Origin: Doryteuthis pealeii
Taxonomy: Eukaryota; Mollusca; Cephalopoda; Myopsida; Loliginidae
Direction of reading: 5' to 3'
DNA: 64,000 nt
Assembly: GCA_023376005.1 (NCBI GenBank)
Contig: CM042142.1
Coordinates: 55,327,229 to 55,391,228 of the forward strand
Position 1 is the stretch's first letter, and each line of letters starts with the position of its first letter. The notes under the pieces are model-generated. The model was not told the DNA's origin, did no database searches, and saw nothing but the letters and a program-made list of their open reading frames with translations. The translations under genes were made by a program, and so were the position numbers. Of this stretch, positions 33,529 through 44,769 are shown piece by piece.

Positions 33529-36500
33529 CCTGTTAGGGCCCCCTCTATGGGTTAAATAGATAAAAATGAGTTTTAAAGAAATGTGTTTAAAGAATTGAGT
33601 TTAAGAAAAAATTGAGTACCCATTGAGAATGAATCAAACAAAACATCTTCGACATAAAATAATCCAATCAACCAACATAAGTGATTATGGCCTACAAATA
33701 TCATAAAGCTTATCTATACACCCCTAACTTGAGTAGGCCTATATCATTAACTGGTTTATATGTAAGTGTAAATAGGAAGAGAAATTGGTAAGCTGAGTTA
33801 AAACTCTGGTTGAGCACCTAATACTCTTGGGAAGGGTATGGATCCAATAAGGGCTGTGGAGTCGGAACAAAAAACCTTTGACTCCAACTCTGACTCCTTT
33901 ATTTTTGGCTACTCCAACTCTCTTTATGTAATTAATTCATAATAAATATAAAAACTATTTTTTTTACCCTTAATTGCTCCATTTATAAGGAGTGTGCACT
34001 GTATAAACTTTATAGACTAAACTAGGGCCATATAAAGTGTAAATTCAACTGGAGTCAGGGATAGTATAGTTTTATCGACCGACTCCAGTGACCCCTTAAT
34101 TGCTTGCAACTCCGACTCCACAGTCCTGGTTCTGAGGCAACACAGAAAACTAACAAAACTGAGACAAGAAATTAGAAGTTATGGAAGGCAGAATAAAAGC
34201 TATTTCTTCATCAAAGCAGTATGCAAATAAACCATTTCTGGCCACAAAATATACAGAACACTGACTCAGATTTTTGTCACTTTATGTCCACCATGATACT
34301 TAATGATTTAAGCATATTCTCTGGAGTGGTGAGTCATGCTTTCTGTTGAGGTTCCAGAAGACTCTCTGGAGGCCAGTTGAAATATTCAATCCAGAATGCC
34401 TATATATGATTGTAAAACAAAGAGGTGGTGAAATTATGGTATGGAGGGGAGGTGGGTTATGAATCTGGAATCTATAAGCCACAGTACCCCAATGTAAAAG
34501 TACAAAAAAGTACCATATTAATTATCAAAAGAAGTACCTTAAATTAATGTAAAAGTACAAAAAAAGTACCCCAACTATATTACAAATGTACAAAAAGAAG
34601 TACCTTAAATTTAATGTAAAAGTACAAAAAAGTACCCAACTATATTACAAATGTATCAAAAAGAAGTACCTTTAATTAATGTAAAAGTACAAAAAAAGTA
34701 CCAACTATATTACAAATGTATAAAAAAGAAGTACCTTAAATTTAATGTGAATTTTAATTTTAATTAAATAATACAAATAATACAGGTCAACACACAACAC
34801 CATTGTTACCGTATTATTATTTTTTATTTATTCCAAACTGCATTGTGATAGCCTTCTAAATCAACCTCCTAACTAATACATACACAATGCTTCAAGCAAA
34901 TTATGAAACTCTCTAATTTTAATTTATTTTATAAATGCTTGTGTCACATAATAGATTGACTAAATCTTTTATTTGGCATGTAGTGTAGGTAAGGTTTTAA
35001 AAATTCAAAGCTATTAGAATTGAATATGTTTCTGGCGTCAGGAAAATTCAGAAAGAACAGATACTGCAATGCAACAAGCGTTGAAGTATAGATTAATGGT
35101 TTCTATTATTTGGCATGTTGTGTAGATAATTTTTAAAAAGATTCTAACCATTAAGGTGTCACCTGGTGTAACTGACGGGTGATGACCCCCAAGATCCTTT
35201 GAGAATTTGGCTGGAATTGGATGACTTCAGTCAAATGATAGAGTGATTCTAGAAAGAAGATAGATTAAAACTTTAATCTGTCGGCAGAGAGACCCACAGA
35301 TAGTGCAGTTGTCTGGATCAGTGGTTCTTAACCTTCTTTTACCAATGGAACCCTTTTTTTCCCTATTTTACTCTGCTGGGACCCCTATAGCGATTCAATG
35401 TTTAAAAGTCCTATTGTATTTTTATAATATTTTTTTACTTGCCTGGACCCCCAAAAAATGTTATATGGTCCCCGGATGGGGGTATGTGGCCCCTGGTTAA
35501 GAACCCATTGTATAGATTTCCATTTCTGGCTATCAACACATGCGGTTGCGTTGGTAATATATCAAAGTCATTGTCAAAGTGATGTTATTTGTACATAAAG
35601 AAATTTAGTCCTCATGGTTGGTTAGATTTTACGGCATGTCAACACCTGTTGAGTTATTTTATGCCAAAAACATTTTGTTTTATTCATTCTTGATGGATAT
35701 TCAATTTTGTTTTAAATATTTTAAAAACTTTTTTTCTTCTATTTAACCCATAGATGGGACCTTAACAGGTACTACCACTCCGGGTCAGAGTGGTGTGGTC
35801 CTCTTGTTCATCCCAGTAACAACATGAAAGCAGCATGGAGAGGTGACACAAAAATGACATGATGAGAAGAAAAAGATGGCAGTGCAACAGACACAGCCAC
35901 CAACGACAAAGAGAGGAGATGGGTGATAGAAAAAGAAGACAAGAATATAACACTTGAACAATTTCTTTCTTTTTTTTTCCTCCATCCTAGCATATTTAAG
36001 AGTTACCTTTTGCACTTCCTACTTCTTAGATATCAATTTCACAAAAGCAGCCATTTATAACTGCAAGTGTGACACACACGAATGATAGGTAGTTAAATAT
36101 GTAGTTACAAACAAGCATATTATAAAGATATTTGGTATTATATGTATATTTATAACTGAAAGTGTGACACACACGAATGATAGGTATGTAGTTACAAACA
36201 AGCATAACAGAGATATTAGGTACAAAGAAGTTTTACACATGTACATCTATAACTGAAAGTGTGACACACACATGATAGGTAGTTAGGAATGTAGTTACAA
36301 ACAAGCATATAATCATTATATAGATATTAGGTACTAAGCAGTTTTACACATGTATACTTATAATTGTGTGACACACACACATGGTAGGTAGTTAGGAATG
36401 TAATTACAAACAAGCATATAATCATTTTCTAGATATTAGGTACAAAGAGATTTTATACATGTATATTTATAACTGAGTGACACACACAAATGATAGGTAG

Positions 36501-37245
36501 TTAGGTACATAGTTACAAATAAGCATATAATCATTATATAGATATTAGGTACAAAGAGGTTTTACACATGCATATTATAACTGAGTGACACACACGAATG
36601 ATAGGTAGTTAGATATATAGTTACAAACAATCATTCTAAAGATATTAGGTACGAAGAGGTTTTACACATGGATACTTATAACTAAAAAGAGTGCCACACA
36701 CGAATGATATGTATGTAGTTACAAACAAGCATATAATCATTACATAGATATTAGGTAGGAATAGGTTTTTACTTTTATTTAACGGAAGTGAGGGAGAATG
36801 TTTACTGAAACCTTTGAATATAATTACCTTTATGTGAAATTTGGCCAGTAGAGTAAAACTCCCTGCTAATGTGAGACATTGAACTGTCAGCAATCTTAGA
36901 CAAACATCTTTTTTTCTTTTTTTTCTTTTTTACTTAGCTTTTTTTTTAAAAATCTTTTTTAAAGAACTTATTTAAAAATGATTTTTCATCATTAATTTTG
37001 ACAAGATTGATGCAGCATGTTTTACAGAAATCTAAACTTATGCAAGCAGAAATAACTGATGTTTATTAGACGAAGAAGTGAAGGTCTCAATAAAACTGTT
37101 GGGCCAATTAGTGTATGATCCCAGCATTAAATAAATAAATAAAAAGAAAAAAAAAAGATATGTTTTAAATTGATTCATGTTATGTTACCGAGTGTGAACT
37201 TTGAATGATGATACCTTGTAGAGAAACTAGCAAGCTGTAGATCAA
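33529..37245 (+). repeat. Long direct duplication, copy B
   Basis: Same order of elements as copy A but with a seven-unit minisatellite and without the 27,600-28,225 insertion. Contains X (33,529-33,680), MITE S (33,851-34,127), 65-bp minisatellite (34,488-34,745), hAT-like MITE (35,319-35,510), X fragment (35,625-35,795) and the short array (36,050-36,770). Its right side continues into unduplicated sequence from about 37,246. Confidence 0.85.
36050..36770. repeat. ~110-bp minisatellite array, short allele (copy B)
   Basis: About seven regular units. The first six correspond one to one with the start of array A and the last one to its final unit. Confidence 0.85.
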
Positions 37246-38000
37246 ACCAGGTTGACAGCACAAGAAAAAAAAGAGAGAGAGGGGGAGGGGAGGGGGAGGG
37301 AGCTAATGGACAAGAACTTCTGAGTGAAAAATTTGCAAGAGACTTGTATGGATAATTGGCCAATCAGAGCCGGGGAAATGTAATAATAACTGACTTAGTG
37401 AAGTTTTCTCACAAGACCTCCATTACCTGAAGACCTGAATCTCGCTATAGGTTTTTGAAGGAGGACAGTATTTCATGATATATTTCAATCAACCTTTTGA
37501 GCTATAATACAAGTGGGAGAGAAAGAGGATAAAATATATATATATATATATATATATAAATATATTTAATTTTTTTACAGAAAGAATCAATATTTTGTAT
37601 AAAAATATATACATATATTTTTTTTTTTTAAATTGGACCTGTCAAATTTAACTTTTTTATGAACTGAATAAAATCATCTAAACTATGTACATATGTATTT
37701 GAAAACATTTTTATTTTGTATGTATGTGTGTGTATGTGTGTGTGTGTGTGTGTCAATGTGGCAAACAAGATAATATTAACAAACAAGTCTACATTTTTTT
37801 TTTTTTTTGGTATTCATCTTCTAAATTTACTAGTAGTTTGTTTACCTATTAAAGAATAAAGTAGTCCTAAGAGGGCATGTATTTATGTGCATATAAACTT
37901 TTGGGTACATACCTATTTACAGATATATTTAAATGAACAATTTCAGAATCTAAAAAAAAAAATAGATAAAAATTCAAAAACCAACTTCTTAGTCCCATTT
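37246..38000. other. AT-rich stretch without recognised gene
   Basis: A purine-rich GAGAGGGGGAGGGG tract at about 37,268-37,302, (AT)n at 37,531-37,558 and (GT)n at about 37,723-37,753. No gene recognised. Confidence 0.5.
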
Positions 38001-38004
38001 AAAT

Positions 38005-38510
38005 ATCTATATATCAATACTCATGTTCCTTAAAAGTATGACTGTTACCATCTTGCAACATCCTCTGGTTAAAAATGAGAACGTCCAAATCATCCAAGAA
38101 GAAATGCAAAAATGTAAATCCTGATTATCTGTGGTTGCTTATTCACCGAATTCTTATTTCTTATAAATAACCACAGCTAAATAATGGACCATTCTATTTT
38201 TATCATAAAGAAAGGGAAGAAAAGGACATACTACACAGAAAAAATATAAGAAAGAAAGAAAGTAGTGGAAAGATAAAGAGAGGAGGTGAGCATGTGGAAG
38301 TGAAAACACTAATATGTTTCAATTGAATATAATGAAAAGGTGAAAAGAAAGAAAGAAAAAGAAAAAAAAAAAGAAGAGTGAGAGAGAGTTAAATCAAGAT
38401 TATTATATTTTTTATATATTGAACTATTTAGCAATAGCTCTAAAGTAAACAATCAAACGTAAAAATTAAATTATCATACTGTGGTATATCCACAGGTCAT
38501 GCTAGTACTA
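38005..38510 (+). repeat. Family Y, longest copy
   Basis: Runs from ATCAATACTCATGTTCC through ACCATCTTGCAACATCC and CAAATCATCCAAG, a GAAAGAAAGAAA-rich middle, to ATCATACTGTGGTATATCC. Other copies: 6835-7195, 14,860-15,120, 27,660-27,790 and 63,795-63,905. Confidence 0.65.
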
Positions 38511-38529
38511 CAGATTACCTACTTTTTTT

Positions 38530-38672
38530 TTTTAGGTTCCCTAACAGGTACTACAACTCTGGATCAGAGTGGACCTAGGAGTAATGATGATGAAGGGGTA
38601 CTCCATACTCCCTAGAGCTCCAGAATTGGAACTTCACCACTAGATGCAGTTCAACATCATACCCAGGACACT
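38530..38672 (-). mobile_element. Family X fragment
   Basis: CCCTAACAGGTACTAC to CATACCCAGGACACTA only. Confidence 0.6.
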
Positions 38673-38679
38673 ATAATAC

Positions 38680-39552
38680 AATAGATGAAGACATACACTC
38701 ATTGAACTACATAAAAATAATGAGAATGGAATCCAGTTTTTCCTATACATAATGTTTGATGAAACCTAGCAGTTGCTAATTACTCTGTTCACCTTGTATA
38801 TTTGCTTAGTAAACCTCCTTCCCTATCCTCAATACTTGTGTTTCTCAACTGATACTCGAGTTACAACAGATAGACAACCAGTCTTGGGGAAGAAAAACTC
38901 TGAATTCAAACCTCGTTTCTTATCCTACTTGTGGCGGAAGCATTGGTTTAATACATACTTTGCCATCTTTCTTAAAAAATAAATCAAGAAAAATAATCCA
39001 ATCTTTCCAATAAAAGTGATATTGTCATCTCCGTATATTAATTGAGTTAACAATTCAGTAAGATTTTATACACTGACTTTGCACATAAATCTTACAGATC
39101 TTCCATTTCTCATTAAAGTCAATTCAAATTTTACCTTTATGACAACATGTGGTGCGTGATGCTTATAATTGTGTGCACATGTATGTTTAAATGTGTGTGT
39201 GATTTCTCGAAATCACAAAAATCCAGATATGTGTATGTATACATGTGTGTGTGGCCTAGATATTAGAGATAATGGATGGATGTGTGTGTGCATATATGTG
39301 TATATATATATATGTATGTATATGTATAATGGACTCTCGTCGATTTCAACGTATAAGGCTCCATCCAATGAACAACCGACACCGTGTTTTGTTTATAGTG
39401 GTGAAGGCTTGTGTTGGACCATCAGCACTTAAAAAGTTAAAAAATCTAGTTTGCACTACAATTTATCCCATTTATTTAATAATCTTTTTTTAAGTGATTT
39501 TTCAAGCAAAGTATGCAAATTAGCTAACTATATAAAAATAAGAAATTGCTAC
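38680..39552. other. Stretch with one SINE-A scrap and GT-rich tract
   Basis: A SINE-A fragment at about 38,865-38,960 (ACAACCAGTCTTGGGGAAG, ACTCTGAATTCAAACC) and a TG/TATG-rich tract at 39,170-39,330. Frames over the TG-rich tract are not genes. Confidence 0.5.
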
Positions 39553-39594
39553 CTCTCTCTCTCTCTCTCTAGATATATATATATATATATATAT
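39553..39594. repeat. (CT)n-(AT)n microsatellite
   Basis: Truncates the neighbouring LTR fragment. Confidence 0.95.
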
Positions 39595-39744
39595 TGTGTC
39601 TTCTCGTAGCAGTAACTTCACTCTCACACCTCGTTCTTCGTGACTAGATTGCTGCCGCCCTGGCAAATAAATGAGCTCCTTTTATATCGTAGGCATAATT
39701 TGCATAGGCCATGCTTCTGGAGGTAAGTAAGCTTGTTCATTACA
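39595..39744 (-). mobile_element. LTR start (U3/R), truncated
   Basis: Minus strand begins TGTAATGAACAAGC directly after a polypurine tract. It carries a good TATA box (GATATAAAAGG at plus 39,679-39,689) and stops at the microsatellite. The rest of the LTR is missing. Confidence 0.6.
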
Positions 39745-39757
39745 CTCCCCCCTGATC
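39745..39757 (-). promoter_or_regulatory. Polypurine tract of LTR retrotransposon
   Basis: Minus strand AGATCAGGGGGGAG abuts the LTR start TGTAATG, the arrangement that primes plus-strand DNA synthesis in LTR retrotransposons. Confidence 0.6.
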
Positions 39758-39937
39758 TCATGATCACACACATGACAGTGAGGGGGCAACCACCTTCGAC
39801 GAGTACTTCTTCGGAGAGGAGGGGGCTCCTCAGGTGGCAACATTTTCGCGTCGATATCGTGCGGATCAGAGTCATTCCCGGTGTCATCACTGCTGTCGTC
39901 TGGGTCTGTCTCTGCATCTTCTGATACAGGAAGTGAG
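39758..39937 (-). pseudogene. Gypsy-like polyprotein C-terminus (fragment)
   Basis: Minus-strand frame reads an acidic linker (DPDDSSDDTGNDSD), then PPEEPPPLRRSTRRRW. A proline/acidic linker followed by LRRSTR-type basic residues is the usual very end of Gypsy-type integrases, and it is followed at once by the polypurine tract and LTR. A longer frame in another register overlaps it and is not protein-like. No protease, RT or integrase core remains. The superfamily is inference. Confidence 0.5.
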
Positions 39938-39962
39938 TCTGGAGGTAAGTAAGATTGTTCAT

Positions 39963-39966
<4 letters not shown>
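39938..39966 (-). repeat. 29-bp direct repeat of the LTR start
   Basis: Near-copy of the LTR start and inner bases (plus-strand GGAGGTAAGTAAG, then TTGTTCATTACA) immediately upstream of the pol fragment, next to an (AT)n tract. Suggests recombination or slippage during loss of the rest of the element. Confidence 0.7.
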
Positions 39967-40002
<36 letters not shown>

Positions 40003-40004
<2 letters not shown>

Positions 40005-40180
40005 TAGCATGATAGGAAATGGCACAGTAAGAAGAGTTAAAATCCTGGATGATGCTGTTTGCATTTCACATAGTGCTAATACCCTTGGGAAAGGTATGAA
40101 TCTAAGTATTCTCCAGCAATGGGTAAATAGAAATTGACCTTGTGTCATATCCTACTCATATGGAGGGTTTGGTAAATAAA
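40003..40180 (+). mobile_element. SINE-A, internally deleted
   Basis: Head is degenerate (ATGATAGGAAATGGCAC, GAGTTAAAATCCTGG), then GCTAATACCCTTGGGAAAGG; jumps from GGGTAAATAG to AAATTGACCTTGTGTC, losing the middle of the body. Preceded by (AT)n at 39,967-40,001. Confidence 0.75.
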
Positions 40181-40189
40181 TATATATAA

Positions 40190-40439
40190 ATACTCATCCA
40201 CATGCAGTCCAGTTTTGTGTGTGGCTAGACTTAGCAGGCTATCACCAGCAGGGATCAAAACTCGACTAATTTTTCATCTGTTCGAGTCTCTAACCAACAG
40301 TCTGTCAGCACAACACTACTAGCCGAGCAGGCTACTGAGAAACTTGTTTAAAGTGGGAAGTAGTGGTTATTTTGTCAATAAAATTTCATATATAACAGCA
40401 GCTTTGTTGTATGTATGTCTGTGCACAAATACACACACA

Positions 40440-40477
<38 letters not shown>

Positions 40478-40802
40478 ATACATACACACAAAATAAAAAG
40501 GAAATGAGCATACAGTTATCTTTCCCTAGGTTTTCCAACTAGAACAGCATTCATTGAAAAAAAAGAAAAAAAAGAGAAAGAAAAAGAAAAGCTACTTAAC
40601 TACTCTAATGTTGCAAACTTCTTTGTCATGAGGGATCCAGACCCCAGACTTTTTACATTGCACTGAAACATGATTTTTCTGGTATTCTCTGATGTCTGCT
40701 GTTTTTATAGGCGAGTTGAAAAGCACTTATTGGAATGATATTACCAACTTGAATCTTAACCTGCCAAGTCAATATCATTGGAGAGATGATAGACAAGCTT
40801 TG

Positions 40803-40837
<35 letters not shown>

Positions 40838-41115
40838 GCTTCAAGAAACAAACAACAACAACAAAGAAAAATACAACAAAAACACCAGCAAAACAGTGAA
40901 TTAGCTCAAAATACAGAATAACAACACATCATAAAGCAAACAAGAGTTGCTGATATGAAGACATTCTCAGAAAAAAAAAAAAAGAAAAATCTGCAATCTA
41001 CATGGGGGGGGGGCGCAAAAAGTGATATTTCCTCTTGTCAAGGTTGACTGCAGGGGTAACAGTTTTGTTGCAACTGTGTAAACAGTTAAGTTAGTTTTCT
41101 TTTACTTTTTTTTTT
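40190..41115. other. Repeat-poor stretch with simple tracts
   Basis: (AT)n at about 40,443-40,473, poly-A at about 40,803-40,835 (33 bp). No gene recognised. Confidence 0.5.
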
Positions 41116-41117
41116 TT

Positions 41118-41605
41118 TTTCATGTTAGAGCATGTCAACCCTTGTTGGGTTATTTTATGCCAAAGACATTTTGTTCTATATCATATGGGTGCTAGAAGGC
41201 GGTGGCTGCGGGTCTACATGTTCTGGGAATGACGTTAAACTCTATCTGATGGTAAGGTTCCAGTTTTGGAGGTTTGGGGAATGTGGAGCACCCCTTCATC
41301 ACCATTGCTCCCTGGTCCACTCTGACCCGGATTGGTAGTACCTGTTAGGGTCCCATCTATGGGTTAAATAGAAAAACATGTTTATAAACAAAATTGTATT
41401 ATCCATTTAAGAATTGATTTATTTCAAAACTTTCTTGGCATTAAATGACCCACTGAGGTTGATATGCCGTAAAACAAAACAAACCAAACCAATAAAAAAA
41501 TTTTGTTCTATTCATTCTTGATGGGTATTGAAAATTATTTTTGTTAACTCATTTTCTTCTATTCTACCCGTAGTTGGGACTCTAACAGGTACTACCATTC
41601 TGGGT
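41118..41605 (-). mobile_element. Family X copy split by a second X insertion
   Basis: Minus-strand X tail at 41,118-41,179 continues at 41,512 (TTCATTCTTGATGGGTATTG) to the CTAACAGGTACTACC block at 41,605. The gap is the inserted plus-strand X. Confidence 0.75.
41180..41499 (+). mobile_element. Family X insertion with 12-bp target duplication
   Basis: 5'-truncated copy starting ATCATATGGGTGCTAG and ending GATATGCCGTAAAACAAAAC with an A-rich tail. Flanked by ATTTTGTTCTAT at 41,168-41,179 and 41,500-41,511. Direct evidence of retroposition and of the true 3' end of the family. Confidence 0.9.
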
Positions 41606-41825
41606 GTTAGTTATGAGAGAACACTTGCCTTCTACTCTTCATCAACCATAGCAATGACAGAATATTTGGTGATGTGGGAAATTGATTGATTTTAGCAGCA
41701 TGTCAACCAGTCTGGGGTTACTTTATGCTGAGAGGTTAGGGAATTGCATTCATTGTACATTTACATTTTTGTGTGTAGTTTCAGAGTTTTTTTTATACAA
41801 GGTTATATTATTATTTCTTCATTTA

Positions 41826-41880
41826 ATAAATTGACCTTGTGTCACATCCTGCTTGTACGGAGGAGTTGGTAAATATATAT
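41826..41880 (+). mobile_element. SINE-A tail fragment
   Basis: AATTGACCTTGTGTCACATC to GGAGTTGGTAAATATA. Followed by a minus-strand repeat R scrap (41,895-41,990). Confidence 0.65.
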
Positions 41881-42036
41881 ACATATTATTATGATTTCTG
41901 TATTTTTGAGATGAGGCTTGATGGGAATAATTTTGATATTTCAGACTGTTTTCCTCATCTTTATTATGGTATGTATCAGCACAACATTATATCAAGTAGT
42001 CCTATAACACAAGGATGGTTGTTTCAACATTGTCTT

Positions 42037-42218
42037 GTTTTATGGCACATTAACCCTTTTTGGGTCATTTAATGCCAATTCAATCATTTTGATATTCAGT
42101 TTCTTACAGTACCTGCTGCTACTTAAATGGTCACCCATCTAAGTATTGAACAGGCTCATCACTGCTTAACCATGGTTATTTAGTGGGAACCAATGCTTTC
42201 AACCTGACGACAGTAAGC
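42037..42218 (-). mobile_element. 5S rRNA-headed SINE, copy 1
   Basis: Minus strand from about 42,218: TTACTGTCGTCAGGTTGAAA, GCATTGGTTCCC, GGTTAAGCAGTGATGAGCCT, TTAGATGGGTGACC, then GCAGCAGGTACTG at the 5S 3' end. These line up in order with the whole of a metazoan 5S rRNA, including the internal promoter A-box region (GTTAAGC) and C box (GATGGGTGACC). A short linker and a tail (GGCATTAAATGACCCA, GTTAATGTGCC, ATAAAAC) follow. Too diverged to be a working 5S gene. Confidence 0.75.
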
Positions 42219-42234
42219 CTCCTGTAACATAAAT

Positions 42235-42440
42235 AATATGCACAATTATATGGTTTCAAGTATTCCTAGCACAAAAAATATAGTTTCAAGTAATTATTTC
42301 TATTTAATTATAGACAGTTTGCACTGTTATATTGTTTTAATTAACTAATTAATTATAACCTTTAGTAAACAATTATAGTTTCAAATAACTATTCCAAATG
42401 CAAATAATCTAGTTATATGACATCAAGTATTCCAGCTGAA
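42235..42440 (-). repeat. 46-bp units next to family X
   Basis: ATGGTTTCAAGTATTCC and related degenerate units leading into ATTTGACCAATAAATGAGACC of the X fragment at 42,470-42,625. Shows the 46-bp units lie on the tail side of an X variant. Confidence 0.6.
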
Positions 42441-42469
42441 TATGAATAATTTCTAAACTTATCTATTTG

Positions 42470-42625
42470 ACCAATAAATGAGACCCTAGCAGGTACTACC
42501 ACTCCAGGTCAGAGTGAACTTGAGATTAATAACAATGAAAGGGTACTCCATAGTTCCCAGAGCTCCAGAACTGGAGCCCCACCACCAGATACAGTTTAGT
42601 GCCATACTCAGGACACCCCAATTTT
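42470..42625 (-). mobile_element. Family X fragment
   Basis: CTAGCAGGTACTACCACTCC to CATACTCAGGACACC. Confidence 0.6.
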
Positions 42626-42715
42626 TTTAGAGGGGGAGAAGCATCAAACAGCTGGAGATACAGTCAGCATATTCTAAGGTAAGGTCTTTATTGTTTATTG
42701 TCAGTGATGTATATA

Positions 42716-43003
42716 TATTTGCCAACCAAAAGGTCAATTTCTTAAGTGGAGTTTAACAAGTTTGAATTCAGAGTTTTCCTTCTCCTATACTAGTTACCTA
42801 GCTACAGTTAAAGAGCCCAGTCAGCCCTACTATTTACCCATATCTGGAGAGAGAGAGAGAGAGAGAGAGAAATAATATAGTTGGATGCATACCTTTCCCA
42901 AGGATATTAGTGCTATGTGAAATACAAACAGCTTCTTCCAGGATTTGAACTCGGATAAATGAGTCCATTTCCTACAGCTCTACCCATTACACCACACACC
43001 TAC
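42716..43003 (-). mobile_element. SINE-A with internal (GA)n expansion
   Basis: Minus-strand full-length copy (TAATGGGTAGAGC head region, GAGTTCAAATCC inverse present, tail AATTGACCTTTTGG). A (GA)n tract of about 24 bp at 42,847-42,870 expands the usual CTCCCTCC site of the body. Confidence 0.75.
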
Positions 43004-43014
43004 ATTGGCAATGA

Positions 43015-43090
43015 TATATACAACGTTTTGGCTGTTGTGTTCTCCAGCCTTCTTCAAGCGTTTCTTGTCAAACTCAGGAGCCTTCACAGA
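43015..43090 (-). repeat. Repeat R fragment
   Basis: CAACGTTTTGGCTG and CTCCAGCCTTCTTCAAG. Confidence 0.5.
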
Positions 43091-43249
43091 ACTTCAAACC
43101 GAACCCTTTATTTAATCCATTTGGGTAGATTGTTCTCATTCTGTTGACTACTATGTTATTATTGTTCATAGTCAGGATTGAACCTGCAACCTAAAGATGA
43201 TTGTCACTTAGAACAATATTAACTTTACCCTTATATGCTGTTCCACAAG

Positions 43250-43315
43250 AATGGCTTTAGCATTAAATAACCCACTAAGGTTGATATGCCATTAAAAAAA
43301 GAAACCAAACCAAGC
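43250..43315 (+). mobile_element. Family X tail only
   Basis: AGCATTAAATAACCCACTAA, GTTGATATGCCATTAAAA. Extreme 5' truncation, or the tail of another element sharing it. Confidence 0.6.
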
Positions 43316-43487
43316 CTTGTTTGTGAAATGCACACACACACAATTATCTACTAAATATATTTATCTTTATAAAAATCAAACAACAAAAAACATGCATAAG
43401 TTTTTAGCATTATGAATGAGAGAGCCTCATTAAAAAAACGTTATTCATATTTATGAATGTGTGTGATTATACACTGAAGTTTATTAC

Positions 43488-43490
<3 letters not shown>

Positions 43491-43547
<57 letters not shown>

Positions 43548-43548
43548 T
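43491..43548. repeat. (TA)n-(CA)n microsatellite
   Basis: TA then AC repeats. A separate (TC)n lies at about 43,822-43,862. Confidence 0.95.
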
Positions 43549-43816
43549 AATGAATGCGTGTACATCCGCATGTGTTCGATTTCCGTGTATTTACAGCAAA
43601 TTGAAAATACAAAAATCAGTGGTAAATCTTTGATTTTGCATCAGCGTATGTCGATTCAAATTATAACTATTTCATTAAGTCCAAGTGAATTTGGGATAAT
43701 AATCTCACACCCAGAGGGTGTTCATTTCCAAAATACGGCTCATTGCATTTCATCAATCAAAATGCTTAGTTAGTCGTTTGCAAGCAAATTTCATTTCTCA
43801 ATGCTTTTTCAACAAA

Positions 43817-43861
<45 letters not shown>

Positions 43862-44225
43862 ATTTGACATTGAGATGAATTCTAATTCACTTATCTTAGA
43901 CATATAAACATTTTGAAGGAATATGATCACAATTCAATCAGCACATCATGAGAAAGCATTGAAGAGGCAGCAAAAAGAAAAAAAGAAAAGAAAAAAAAGT
44001 AAAAAGTTATTCTGGACATATTTAATTAAAATAAGTACATCTGTACTGATACGGTAAATTAATATTTATGGACCCAATAACAAGATCTCATAAAAGAGTA
44101 AAAAAAATACAAATTCATACATACCATCTGACCACACAGATTCCCATGTCTCTCTCACTACCCATCCTTATTGGTCAATGCTCCAGGCAAGTGCTCAGCA
44201 CAGTATCCAATGTCCACACAGATGT

Positions 44226-44672
44226 CGGTTGGATTTTATGGCATGTCAACCCTTGTTGGGTTATTCTATGCTGAAGACATTTTGTTTTATTCATTTTTCA
44301 AAAAAATGGGTATTTAAATATTTTTTTAAGACTCATTTTTTTCTCCCTTTAAACCATAGATGGAACCCTAACAGATACTACCATTCTGTGTCAGAATGGA
44401 TCTAAGAGTAATGGTGATGAAGGGGTAGGCCACATTCCCCAGAGCTACAGAAAGGGAACTTCACCATCAGATATAGTATAACGTCATACCCAGGACATTA
44501 AGGCCTTCAGCCACTGCCTTCTACTGCATCTATGATAAATAGGATTGCGACAATCAGAAAGGTGCCAGGGATTGACATAACCAGCTGATTGATCAGAGGA
44601 GGCCACTCTCACTGACTGTCTAGCCTAAGTAAGGGCCAAAGTGGAGTGTTGCATGTCATGGACTGCTCAGAC
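44226..44672 (-). mobile_element. Family X, 5'-truncated
   Basis: Tail TTATGGCATGTCAACCC to CATGGACTGCTCAGACACC; the last 100 bp of the 5' end are missing. Confidence 0.7.
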
Positions 44673-44769
44673 ACCATAGATGATGTGAATAAATCAGAAA
44701 ATCTGTATAATGATAATCTAATTTTTGTATGTCATTGTAATACAGTAAAAAATGTCATGTCATATATAC

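Noticed and set aside
39624..40148. 174-codon minus-strand frame, the longest in the window
   Set aside because: It crosses an (AT)n tract and an SINE-A copy and reads the Gypsy-like pol tail in the wrong register; the protein-like register is another frame.
42104..42218. Functional 5S rRNA gene
   Set aside because: Too many substitutions in the internal control region and stems, and it carries a retroposon-like tail instead of a T-run terminator.
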